This document shows, one piece after another, positions 1 to 7,524 of a stretch of 27,236 bases of DNA. The translations under genes were made by a program, and so were the position numbers. The stretch is from JAAYKM01 sp964408155 (GTDB taxonomy: Bacteria; Desulfobacterota; Syntrophia; Syntrophales; JAAYKM01). Each line of letters starts with the position of its first letter. The stretch's first letter is position 1. The stretch covers positions 1 to 27,236 of the forward strand of contig CAYOYJ010000011.1 in NCBI GenBank assembly GCA_964408155.1, given 5' to 3'. The notes beneath the pieces were generated by a model, which worked only from the letters and a program-made list of their open reading frames with translations, ran no database searches and had not been told where the DNA came from.

Positions 1-1655
1 AAAATGGCCCCGGTACTGGCTGAGGTGACCAGCTTGGCATAACGGGCCAGGTATCCCGTCTGGATCGCCGGTGCGGGGGGAACAAATCCCTTCTGCCTCT
101 TTTTAAGTTCCGCCTCGCCGATCTTTAGGGTGATCTTCTTAGCCGGGATGTCGATGGCAATCCGGTCCCCTTCTCGAACAAAAGCAATCATCCCGCCTTC
201 CGCCGCCTCGGGGGAAATATGCCCGATGGCCGCACCCCGGGTCCCGCCGCTGAAACGGCCGTCGGTTAAAAGCGCCACCGACGTGTCCAATCCCATCCCG
301 GCGATGGCCGAAGTCGGAGAGAGCATCTCCCGCATGCCGGGCCCGCCCTTGGGTCCCTCGTAGCGGATTACCACAATGTCGCCCGGCTTAATCTTCCCGC
401 CCAAAATGGCGGCAATGGCAGCGTCTTCCCCGTCGAATACCTGCGCTATACCTTCGTTGACCAGCATGCCTTCCGCCACCGCCGACTGTTTGACCACCGC
501 GCCGTCGGGCGCCAAGTTGCCTCTGAGGATGGCGATGCCGCCCTGCTTGCTGTACGGTTTCTCCAACGGACGAATAATGTCGTTATCGTTTACCTTGGAC
601 CCGCGAATATTTGCCCCGACGGTTTTTCCCGTCACGGTCAGAATATCCTGACGAATCACCCCCAGGGCGGCAATCCGATTCATCACCGCTTGAACTCCCC
701 CTGCCCGGTGGAGATCCTCCATGTGATGCTCACCGGCCGGACTGATGTGGCAGAGGTTCGGCGTCTTCTCGCTGATTTCATTGAATAAATCCAGATCAAG
801 CGTGATCCCGGCTTCGTGGGCGATGGCAGGAATGTGGAGGACCGTATTGGTCGAACATCCCAGGGCCATATCCACGGCCAAGGCGTTCTTGAAAGCGTCG
901 AGAGTCGCAATCTCCCGGGGGAGGATCTGCTCTTTGACCAGTTCGACCGCTCGCATGCCTGCCTGCTTCGCCAGTCGTCTCCGGGCGGCGTACACTGCGG
1001 GTATGGTACCGTTCCCCGGCAGTCCCAGACCGAGGGCCTCGGTTACACAATTCATGGAGTTGGCCGTGAACATGCCCGCACAGGAGCCGCATCCGGGACA
1101 GGCACAGTCCTCCAGGGCTTTCAACTTCGGCTGCGTCAATTTTCCCGCCTTGACGGCGCCGACTCCCTCAAAAACACTGATCAGATCCGCCGATGTTCCA
1201 TCCTGGCGGGTACCGGCCAGCATGGGTCCGCCGCTGACAAAAATGGCCGGAATGTTAAGCCGCAACGCAGCCATGAGGAGCCCCGGCACGATTTTGTCGC
1301 AGTTGGGGAGCATGACCAGGCCGGCGAACGGATGTGCCATGACCATCGACTCCGTGGAATCGGCAATCAATTCCCGGCTGGCCAGGGAGTACTTCATCCC
1401 CGTATGCCCCATGGCAATTCCGTCGCAGATCCCGATCGCGGGAAACATGATCGGCGTGCCGCCGGCCAGACGAATCCCGGCCTTGACATCCTCGGCAATC
1501 GTATTGAGATGAACGTGACCCGGAATAATTTCGTTGGCGGCGTTCACCACCCCGATCAGGGGGCGGGCAATCTCTTCATCCGTGTAACCCATCGCCTTTA
1601 ACAGGGACCGATGGGGGGCCCGCTCGAGGCCCTTTTTCATTACATCGCTGCGCAT
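1..1655 (-). CDS. ilvD: Dihydroxy-acid dehydratase (3' end cut by window edge)
   Basis: Dehydrates 2,3-dihydroxy-isovalerate and 2,3-dihydroxy-3-methylvalerate to the keto acids that precede valine/leucine and isoleucine; a cytoplasmic iron-sulfur enzyme. I translated this by hand: the frame is open from an ATG at 1655 to the left edge without a stop, giving 551 codons. That is almost the whole protein, because the last visible residues (LVTSASTGAI) match the usual C-terminal region, so only a few residues should be missing. Family motifs are clear: GICDGIAMGH (Cys near 77), PNCDK (Cys near 119), CPGCGSCAGMFTANSMNC (Cys near 189-192), HMEDLHRAGG, RYEGPKGGPGM and TDGRFSGGTRG. These Cys residues are the expected cluster ligands. 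The start has a GGGAG-type ribosome site about 8 bases upstream. It is the last visible gene of the ilvBNCD operon, 27 bases after ilvC. Confidence 0.96.
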   Translation of the reverse strand, partial: MRSDVMKKGLERAPHRSLLKAMGYTDEEIARPLIGVVNAANEIIPGHVHLNTIAEDVKAGIRLAGGTPIMFPAIGICDGIAMGHTGMKYSLASRELIADSTESMVMAHPFAGLVMLPNCDKIVPGLLMAALRLNIPAIFVSGGPMLAGTRQDGTSADLISVFEGVGAVKAGKLTQPKLKALEDCACPGCGSCAGMFTANSMNCVTEALGLGLPGNGTIPAVYAARRRLAKQAGMRAVELVKEQILPREIATLDAFKNALAVDMALGCSTNTVLHIPAIAHEAGITLDLDLFNEISEKTPNLCHISPAGEHHMEDLHRAGGVQAVMNRIAALGVIRQDILTVTGKTVGANIRGSKVNDNDIIRPLEKPYSKQGGIAILRGNLAPDGAVVKQSAVAEGMLVNEGIAQVFDGEDAAIAAILGGKIKPGDIVVIRYEGPKGGPGMREMLSPTSAIAGMGLDTSVALLTDGRFSGGTRGAAIGHISPEAAEGGMIAFVREGDRIAIDIPAKKITLKIGEAELKKRQKGFVPPAPAIQTGYLARYAKLVTSASTGAI

Positions 1656-1682
1656 GTCTTTCTCCCTTCGGGGTTTTGGATC

Positions 1683-2729
1683 TTATTTCTTTCTCCGCTC
1701 AGGGCGCAATGCCCGCACCGCCGCGCCTGCCTGCCACATTTCGCTGTCCCGAATGATTTCCAGTTCCTTCCGGAGACGCTCCCGATAGTCCGGGGAGGCT
1801 CCGGCTTCTAAAACGATTCGCGTTTCTTCACCCGTCAGCACACTCTTATAGAGCCGTTCGAAAACCGGCGCCACGGCATCGCGGAACCGGTCCTTCCAGT
1901 CAAGGGCGCCGCGCTGGGCCGTGGTACTGCAATTGGCATACATCCAGTCCATACCGTTTTCGTCAACCAGACGGATCAGGCTCTGGGTCAGCTCTTCCAC
2001 CGTCTCATTGAAGGCTTCGGAGGGGCTGTTACCGTGGGCGCGCAGGACATTGTACTGGGCCTCCATAACGCCGGCCAGGCAACCCATGAGGACACCTCGC
2101 TCTCCGGTCAGATCGCTGTACACTTCCTTCTCGAATGTCGTGGGGAAGAGATAGCCGGAGCCGATGGCAATGCCGGCCGCCAAGGTGCGTTCCATGGCAC
2201 GGCCCGTGTAATCCTGGAAGACGCCGAAGCTGGAGTTAATGCCGCTGCCGTCCAGGAAATTTGTCCGAACCGTCCGACCCGAACCTTTGGGGGCGACGAG
2301 AATGACATCGATGCTGGGCGGAGGAATGACGCCGGTCTGTTCCTTGTAGACAATGGAGAAGCCGTGGGAAAAATACAGGGCGTCCCCTTCGTTCAGGCAG
2401 GCCTTGATTTCCGGCCACATTTCCTTTTGCTGGGCATCCGAAAGCAGCAACTGAATGATGGTGCCCCTTTTGGCTGCTTCAATGGGGGAAAAGAGGGTCT
2501 CACCGGGGACAAAACCGTCTTCGATGGCCTTGTTCCAGTTATAATCCCCTTCGCCGATGATGACGCGGAAACCGTTGTCACGCATGTTCAGCGACTGCCC
2601 GCGCCCCTGAATACCGTATCCGATTACAGCGATCGTCTCATTCTTGAGTACCTCTTTTGCTTTCGCCAGGGGGAATTCCTCCAGAGTCGTTACCTCTTCC
2701 CAAACGCCGCCAAAATTAATCTTTGCCAT
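1683..2729 (-). CDS. ilvC: Ketol-acid reductoisomerase, fungal Ilv5-like type
   Basis: Isomerises and reduces acetolactate/acetohydroxybutyrate to the dihydroxy acids used by IlvD. The 348-residue length fits a class I enzyme. The N-terminal Rossmann part has GYGIQGRGQSLNMRDNG near residues 37-53. The all-helical catalytic part shows SHGF, VAPKGSG, SDLTGERGVLMG (metal-binding Asp/Glu) and SPSEAFNETVEELTQS. The wording of many stretches (FSHGFS, VILVAPKGSGRTVR, GINSS, CSTTA-RGALDW) matches yeast Ilv5 as I remember it more than the E. coli or Bacillus forms. The loop that normally binds the NADPH 2'-phosphate reads IIGEGDYNWNKA. It is about two residues shorter than the common form and lacks the usual Arg/Ser while carrying Glu and Asp, which suggests NADH preference (inference). 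The ATG has a strong AAGGAGG site. It lies between ilvN (91-base gap) and ilvD. Confidence 0.96.
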   Translation of the reverse strand: MAKINFGGVWEEVTTLEEFPLAKAKEVLKNETIAVIGYGIQGRGQSLNMRDNGFRVIIGEGDYNWNKAIEDGFVPGETLFSPIEAAKRGTIIQLLLSDAQQKEMWPEIKACLNEGDALYFSHGFSIVYKEQTGVIPPPSIDVILVAPKGSGRTVRTNFLDGSGINSSFGVFQDYTGRAMERTLAAGIAIGSGYLFPTTFEKEVYSDLTGERGVLMGCLAGVMEAQYNVLRAHGNSPSEAFNETVEELTQSLIRLVDENGMDWMYANCSTTAQRGALDWKDRFRDAVAPVFERLYKSVLTGEETRIVLEAGASPDYRERLRKELEIIRDSEMWQAGAAVRALRPERRKK

Positions 2730-2820
2730 ACCTCTTCCTCCTTGTTCATGATCGATATCGATAAATTATGTCTTTATACCTCGGTTTCGACCGGCATTTA
2801 ACCTGTCGAGCAACCCTCCC

Positions 2821-3300
2821 TTAACGCTCAATGACGATGGTACCCGTCCGGGTGTACTCCACCATGCCCAATTCGGACAGATGGGACAGAATCTTGTCCA
2901 TTTCGTCCTTGTCCGCCGTCACCTCCACAATCAAATAATTGCCGTCCAACCATACGACTTTCCATTTGTAACTGTCAATATCTACAGCCAGTTTCGCCCG
3001 AAACTCTTCGGAAATTTTGATTTTTGCCAAAGTCAGTTCCTTCTGGACGAACCGGTCAAGATTCACGACATCCACCTGAATCACATCGATCAGCTTGTTG
3101 AGGAGCTTTTCAATCCGGTTTAATGTTGCCGCATTGCCCCGGGTGGTCAGAATAATCTTGGATATCCGGTAATCCGCCGTGGCATTGACGCATAAACTCT
3201 CGATGTTGTAGCCTTTTCCTCCAAGAGCGCCGGCGATCCGGGCCAGCACGTCAGGTTCGTTTTTCACCAAAAGGGAAATAATATGTTCTTTTCTTTCCAT
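2821..3300 (-). CDS. ilvN: Acetolactate synthase small (regulatory) subunit
   Basis: Regulatory partner of IlvB. It binds valine and modulates the activity of the acetolactate synthase holoenzyme. The 159-residue length is typical of the short IlvN/IlvH type. The N-terminal ACT domain covers roughly residues 5-75, with ISLLVKNEPDVLARIAGALG and GYNIESLCVNAT as the characteristic strands. The C-terminal half contains DRFVQKELTLAKI and a second ferredoxin-like fold ending in ARTGTIVIER-like residues (here YTRTGTIVIER). The ATG is preceded by AAGGAAGG at good spacing, and the gene starts 34 bases after the end of ilvB, as expected for subunits made from one transcript. Valine feedback is known for the family and is not visible in the sequence itself. 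Confidence 0.96.
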   Translation of the reverse strand: MERKEHIISLLVKNEPDVLARIAGALGGKGYNIESLCVNATADYRISKIILTTRGNAATLNRIEKLLNKLIDVIQVDVVNLDRFVQKELTLAKIKISEEFRAKLAVDIDSYKWKVVWLDGNYLIVEVTADKDEMDKILSHLSELGMVEYTRTGTIVIER

Positions 3301-3334
3301 GATTCCTTCCTTTTATATTATCTTGATATCGGTG

Positions 3335-5038
3335 TCAGTCGCATTTCCGCCAGGGACACAGGGTCATTTCGTTGATGCCGGCGCCCGGCCGCACCATGGG
3401 GTAGACCCCTTCTTCCCGATCCACATGAAAATCGATTAAAACCGGCCGGGGCGTAGCAATCGCCTGCCTGAGCATGGATTCCACCTCTGCGGCGGAGTCC
3501 GTCCGCAGGCCGACCCAACCGTAGGCCTCCGCCAGCTTTACGAAATCAGGCTGATAGGTCATATCAGTCTGAGAGTAACGTCTCTCGTAGAAGAGTTCCT
3601 GCCATTGCCGCACCATGCCGAGAAAGCCATTGTTCAGAAGCACCACCTTCACCGGCAAGTTATGCTGAACCGCCGTGGCCATTTCCTGGATGTTCATCTG
3701 GATGCTGCCGTCGCCGGCGATGTCAATCACCAGTTTTTCCGGCAGGGCGCACTGGGCGCCGATGGCCGCAGGCAGACCGTAGCCCATGGTCCCAAGCCCG
3801 CCGGAGGAGATAAAAGCATGGGGTCGGTCGAAGTGGTAAAACTGGGCCGTCCACATCTGGTTCTGCCCGACTTCCGTCGTGATGATCGCCTCGCCTTTCG
3901 TCAGTTCGTACAGTTTTTCAATGACATACTGGGGCTTGATCACCCTGTCTGTCTGCTCATAGCGCAGGGGTTCCTGCTGCTTCCAATCCTGAATCCGATT
4001 CAGCCAGTCGCTGCGCTCCGCCGGATTGATGCTGTAGTGCCGTTCCTCGATCATTTTATTCATGTGTCCCAGAGCCCGTTTCGCGTCACTGACCAAGGCC
4101 AGATCAACGGCGACATTCTTTTCGATGGACGACTCGTCGACGTCGACATGAATAATCTTCGCTCCGCAGGCAAAACAGTCGAGCTTGCTGGTCACCCGAT
4201 CGTCGCACCGGGCGCCGATGATGATCAGGAGGTCGGTGTTGGTGACGGACATGTTGGCATAGTAGGTGCCGTGCATACCCACCATACCCAGCCACAGGGG
4301 ATCTGTGCCCGGAAAAGCCCCCAGCCCCATGAGGGTACCCGTGACAGGAATCTGCAATTTGCGGGCAAAGGCCGTGAGTTCCGTCGAGGCGCCGCCCAAG
4401 ACGATACCCCCGCCAATCATCAGAACGGGCCGTTTCGCCTGGCGGATCATCTCCAGAATTTCGTCGTAGGTTTCCGGCGTCGGCTCGTAGGCAACATCCA
4501 TTTTCCGGCGCTTGGGCGGCTCGGAATTGAACTCCGTTTCCGAAGCCATAACGTTCTTCGGCAGATCGACCAGAACCGGGCCGGGCCGTCCCGACCGGGC
4601 AATCCAGAATGCCTTCCGAATGGTCTCCGTCAGGTCGTCAATGTTGCGAACGAGAAAATTGTGCTTCGTACAGGGACGCGTGATCCCGGTGATATCACAC
4701 TCTTGGAACGCGTCGTTTCCGATCAGGTGAGTGGCGACCTGGCCGGTGAAGACCACCAAGGGGATCGAATCCATGTTGGCCGTGGCGACGCCGGTCACCG
4801 TATTGGTGGCTCCCGGTCCCGATGTGACCAGACAGACACCGACCTTTCCGGACGCCCGAGCATAACCGTCGGCCGCATGAACCGCTCCCTGTTCATGACG
4901 AACCAGCACGTGCCGAATATCGGTTTTGTACAATTCATCATAAATATCGAGTACCGCCCCCCCTGGATAACCGAAGAGGGTATCCACCTTTTCCTGCTTC
5001 AAAATTTCAAAAAGGATCTGTGTTCCCTTAAGTTTCAC
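3335..5038 (-). CDS. ilvB: Acetolactate synthase large (catalytic) subunit
   Basis: Thiamine-diphosphate enzyme that condenses two pyruvates, or pyruvate with 2-ketobutyrate, in the first common step of branched-chain amino acid synthesis. The 567 residues have the three-domain layout of the family. The N-terminal pyrimidine-binding domain has FGYPGGAVLDIYDEL and the catalytic Glu near residue 49 (VRHEQGAVHAADGYARA). A central FAD/nucleotide-like domain follows. The C-terminal diphosphate domain has GDGSIQMNIQEMATA followed by LLNNGFLGMVRQWQELFY. The start is GTG at 5038, chosen because AGGAGGAAGG sits just upstream and the protein then begins MKLKGTQILFE, the normal N-terminus. It is the first structural gene after the leader and attenuator at 5176-5361. 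Confidence 0.97.
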   Translation of the reverse strand: MKLKGTQILFEILKQEKVDTLFGYPGGAVLDIYDELYKTDIRHVLVRHEQGAVHAADGYARASGKVGVCLVTSGPGATNTVTGVATANMDSIPLVVFTGQVATHLIGNDAFQECDITGITRPCTKHNFLVRNIDDLTETIRKAFWIARSGRPGPVLVDLPKNVMASETEFNSEPPKRRKMDVAYEPTPETYDEILEMIRQAKRPVLMIGGGIVLGGASTELTAFARKLQIPVTGTLMGLGAFPGTDPLWLGMVGMHGTYYANMSVTNTDLLIIIGARCDDRVTSKLDCFACGAKIIHVDVDESSIEKNVAVDLALVSDAKRALGHMNKMIEERHYSINPAERSDWLNRIQDWKQQEPLRYEQTDRVIKPQYVIEKLYELTKGEAIITTEVGQNQMWTAQFYHFDRPHAFISSGGLGTMGYGLPAAIGAQCALPEKLVIDIAGDGSIQMNIQEMATAVQHNLPVKVVLLNNGFLGMVRQWQELFYERRYSQTDMTYQPDFVKLAEAYGWVGLRTDSAAEVESMLRQAIATPRPVLIDFHVDREEGVYPMVRPGAGINEMTLCPWRKCD

Positions 5039-5175
5039 TGCCCTTCCTCCTCTGCTTTTGGATCTTTTTTCATTTTTGGGTTCATCCCGAAGGAATCCGA
5101 TGGATCGGGATTGATTTCACCTATGTTACTGTTATTCTCACGGCCGTTGGTCCTTTCTCCATACATTGCATAAAC

Positions 5176-5202
5176 AAAAAAACCGCTAAAATTCTTTAGC
5201 GG
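5176..5202 (-). terminator. Intrinsic terminator of the ilv leader (attenuator)
   Basis: Read on the minus strand, CCGCTAAA (5202-5195) and TTTAGCGG (5190-5183) form a perfect 8-base stem with a GAAT loop, followed directly by seven T residues (5182-5176). This is a standard rho-independent terminator, but it lies about 138 bases upstream of the ilvB start and downstream of the ilv promoter. It should therefore stop transcription before the structural genes. That position, with a competing hairpin just upstream, is what marks it as an attenuator and not the end of a gene. Confidence 0.87.
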
Positions 5203-5290
5203 CCTTTTTAGACAAAAAGCCGCGGTGCTTCTGGGGGACCGCGGCTTGGGTTTTAATATCTCTGTTTATGACTTCCGAGCTGCAGTCCCC
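5183..5290 (-). promoter_or_regulatory. Alternative RNA structures of the ilv attenuator
   Basis: Five segments can pair in a chain. S1 (5290-5282, GGGGACTGC) lies inside the leader peptide gene and pairs with GCGGTCCCC of S2 (5242-5234), nine pairs with one G-U. S2 (5247-5238, AAGCCGCGGT) pairs perfectly over ten bases with S3 (5226-5217, ACCGCGGCTT). S3 (5223-5214, GCGGCTTTTT) pairs with S4 (5209-5199) over ten pairs with one bulged G. S4 and S5 form the terminator. Proposed logic (inference): a ribosome stalled on the early Ile/Val codons leaves S1 free, so S1:S2 and S3:S4 form and transcription continues. A ribosome that reaches the stop codon covers S1, so S2:S3 and the terminator form. 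S2:S3 is itself followed by a short T run and might terminate too. Confidence 0.72.
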
Positions 5291-5361
5291 TTGGGTACGA
5301 TAACTATGGCGACCGTGCTCAGAATCGCACCGTCTCCGGTGCTATTCTCTCGATTCTGCAT
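5266..5361 (-). CDS. ilv operon leader peptide (31 aa)
   Basis: A 31-codon open frame between the ilv promoter and the attenuator, running from ATG at 5361 to TAA at 5268-5266. Residues 12-24 read AILSTVAIVIVPK, with three Ile, three Val and one Leu codon in ten (coordinates 5325-5296). The following PKGTAARKS recalls the tail of the E. coli IlvL leader peptide (clustered Val/Ile, then PP..GAA.GR), although the organisms are distant. Its likely role is to report the charging of Ile/Val/Leu tRNAs by ribosome stalling, not to act as a protein. GGA lies about 7 bases upstream of this ATG, a modest ribosome site. An in-frame ATG at 5400 overlaps the -10 box, so it cannot be in the transcript. No symbol is assigned because the gene is recognised by pattern and position only. 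Confidence 0.82.
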   Translation of the reverse strand: MQNRENSTGDGAILSTVAIVIVPKGTAARKS

Positions 5362-5395
5362 ACGATTTTCCAAAAAATTTTTTAATTGGGAGTGT

Positions 5396-5424
5396 TTCAT
5401 ACGACAGGGAAAAGGGATTGTCAA
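5396..5424 (-). promoter_or_regulatory. Sigma70-type promoter of the ilv operon
   Basis: Minus strand: TTGACA at 5424-5419, a 17-base spacer, then TATGAA at 5401-5396. The -35 is a perfect consensus with ideal spacing, and the -10 matches four of six. Transcription should start near 5389, upstream of the leader peptide at 5361. The promoter sits only about 37 bases after the PBP1A stop codon with no terminator between them, so read-through from that gene would also pass through the attenuator. Confidence 0.75.
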
Positions 5425-5460
5425 CAACTTTTTAAACTTATCCGTTGTAACAAACCGAAA

Positions 5461-7524
5461 TCAATAGGGAACGGTTCCGTTGCCTCGATAAATCCCCTCA
5501 GGCAGCAGGTCCGGACGCGAGAAAGCCCCACTGTCGGGGTCGGCGCCGTCCAGAAAGGCCTCGAAAACGGCATTCCCCGCAGTCGGCCTGGCGGGTAAGC
5601 CGGTATCGGGATCGATTTTCACGAAAACAATCCCCTCCGGCACGGGAAATACCTCCACCGGATAAGATTGAAGTGCTTTCTCCATAAAATACAGCCAGAT
5701 CGGCGCTGCGGCCCGGCCGCCGACCTCTTCTTTACCGAGGGTCGCATCTTTATCAAAGCCAACCCAAACCCCGGTTACCAGAGACGGGGTAAAGCCCATG
5801 AACCACGCATCCCGGTTATCGTTCGTGGTGCCCGTCTTCCCGGCCACAGGCCGGCCGATACTTTTCACGCGGTATCCCGTACCGCTTTCCACAACATCCT
5901 GCAGAATGTACGTCGTGAGAAAGGCAATGCGCGGATCAATGACCTGTTCTTCCACAACCTGGGATTCCTCGAACACCTGCCCCGTTCGATCCACGATTTT
6001 CTTGATGAAATAGGGGGCGACCCGCTTCCCGCCGTTGGCCAGCACACCATAGGCTCGGACCATTTCCTGTAGGGTAACGCCGGAGGAACCCAAGGCGATG
6101 GAGAGGTTTTTGGCCAACGGAGACGTAATTCCCATATTGGTTGCGTAGGCGATCGCATAATCCACACCGATCTCCTGAAGCAGTTTCACGGTGATAACGT
6201 TCCGGGAATGAACCAGGGCATACCGCAAGGTAATCGGCCCCATAAATTTACCGTCGAAGTTCTTCGGCTTCCAGAAACCGTCATCCTGGGAAGGATCTTC
6301 GAAGACGATGGGAGAATCCACCAGACAGGTCGCCGGCGTAAGCCCCTTATCGAAAGCCGCCGTGTAGATGAGAGGTTTGAAGGCCGAACCCGGCTGCCTG
6401 ATGGACTGCGTCGTCCGGTTGAACTCGCTTTTGGTATAATCCCGGCCGCCCACCATGGCCCGAATGGCGCCGGTCTTGACATCCATACACAAAAGCGCCC
6501 CCTGGACCGGCTCTTTTTTATAGTTTCCGCGGGCTTCAAGTTCCTTGAGACCTCTCTCCAGGGCCTCATTGGCACTTTTCTGCATGGAAATATTCAAGGT
6601 GGTATAGATTTCAAGGCCTTCCTTGTACAGGACATCGCTGCCGTATTTCGCCTGGACGTAGCGCCTGACGTTCTCGATGAAATACGGAGCGATCTTTTCC
6701 CTGGGCCGGAAGGAACGCAGTTCGATGGGAGCCCGGAGAGCCGCGTCTTTCTGATCGGCGGTAATGTAGCCATCTTCGACCATCCTGGCCAGAACATAGC
6801 CTTGTCGCTCCCTGGCTTTGTCATAATGCAGAAAGGGCGAATAGGTCGTCGGGGCTTTGGGCAGCGCCGCCAGCATGCTCGCTTCCGCCAGGGTCAGGTA
6901 GCGGGCGCTCTTGCCGAAATAGCCCTCAGCGGCCGCTTCGATCCCGTAGGTGCCGTGACCCAGATAGATATAATTCAAATACAGGTTGAGGATCTCTTCC
7001 TTTGTCAGATAACGGTCGATCTTATAGGCCAAAATGGCCTCCTTGATTTTCCGGATATACTTCCTCTCCGGGGACAGATAGAGCGATTTGGCAACCTGCT
7101 GGGTGATGGTGCTTCCCCCCTGGACAATTTTGCCCGCCTCCAGATTTTTATAGAAGGCCCGGGTAATACTCTGGAAATCAAGCCCGCCGTGATGGAAAAA
7201 TCGCGCATCCTCCGCCGCAACAAACGCCATGACGGCGTAGCGGGGAACATCGGAAACCTTAATGAGCTTGCGGTCTTCGAGGAAAAACTCGTCAATCAGT
7301 TCGTTGTTGTCATCGTAGACACGCGTGGCAATACTGGGACGAAAATCTTTCAGGGCGGCAATACTGGGCAGTTCCTGGAGGAGCACGTAATAGATGATAC
7401 TGCTGCCGACCAGGACAAAAAGCAGGAACAGAAAAAAGATGACCAGCAATATCCGGATCAGTTTTGATTTCAACCAGCCCCGACGAAGAGGCGTTTTGCG
7501 TTTGGACGGATTTTTACCGGCCAT
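5461..7524 (-). CDS. Class A penicillin-binding protein (PBP1A type)
   Basis: Bifunctional peptidoglycan glycosyltransferase/transpeptidase anchored in the inner membrane. I place the start at the ATG at 7524 (687 residues) because AGGAG precedes it and the protein then begins with a short basic tail, MAGKNPSKRK. The frame stays open 60 bases further upstream, but that stretch lies within tatC. A membrane helix at about residues 21-47 is followed by the GT51 domain: AAEDARFFHHGG (catalytic Glu), QGGSTITQQVAKSLYL, KIKEAILAYKID and EEILNLYLNYIYLGHGTYGIEAAA. The transpeptidase domain has RQPGSAFKPLIY (SxxK nucleophile), HSRNVITVKLL (SxN) and AGKTGTTNDNRDAWF (KTG). It overlaps the end of tatC by 11 bases and is probably the last gene of the tat transcript. 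It stops shortly after the domain, without the long C-terminal extension seen in some PBP1A proteins. Confidence 0.94.
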   Translation of the reverse strand: MAGKNPSKRKTPLRRGWLKSKLIRILLVIFFLFLLFVLVGSSIIYYVLLQELPSIAALKDFRPSIATRVYDDNNELIDEFFLEDRKLIKVSDVPRYAVMAFVAAEDARFFHHGGLDFQSITRAFYKNLEAGKIVQGGSTITQQVAKSLYLSPERKYIRKIKEAILAYKIDRYLTKEEILNLYLNYIYLGHGTYGIEAAAEGYFGKSARYLTLAEASMLAALPKAPTTYSPFLHYDKARERQGYVLARMVEDGYITADQKDAALRAPIELRSFRPREKIAPYFIENVRRYVQAKYGSDVLYKEGLEIYTTLNISMQKSANEALERGLKELEARGNYKKEPVQGALLCMDVKTGAIRAMVGGRDYTKSEFNRTTQSIRQPGSAFKPLIYTAAFDKGLTPATCLVDSPIVFEDPSQDDGFWKPKNFDGKFMGPITLRYALVHSRNVITVKLLQEIGVDYAIAYATNMGITSPLAKNLSIALGSSGVTLQEMVRAYGVLANGGKRVAPYFIKKIVDRTGQVFEESQVVEEQVIDPRIAFLTTYILQDVVESGTGYRVKSIGRPVAGKTGTTNDNRDAWFMGFTPSLVTGVWVGFDKDATLGKEEVGGRAAAPIWLYFMEKALQSYPVEVFPVPEGIVFVKIDPDTGLPARPTAGNAVFEAFLDGADPDSGAFSRPDLLPEGIYRGNGTVPY

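Noticed and set aside
745..1601. Two overlapping plus-strand frames of about 255-260 codons opposite ilvD.
   Set aside because: The minus strand encodes an intact IlvD across the same bases with all family motifs.
2751..2762. Perfect 12-base palindrome ATCGATATCGAT in the ilvN-ilvC gap.
   Set aside because: No second copy, no promoter arrangement around it, and it lies inside an operon; probably chance.
3605..5173. Open frame of 522 codons on the plus strand opposite ilvB.
   Set aside because: It is entirely antisense to a well-supported ilvB, has no family resemblance and no convincing ribosome site; long antisense frames are common in GC-rich coding DNA.
6208..7467. Open frame of 419 codons on the plus strand opposite PBP1A.
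   Set aside because: Shadow of the PBP1A frame; composition (many Gly, Arg, Gln and Asp) is typical of complementary-strand translation.
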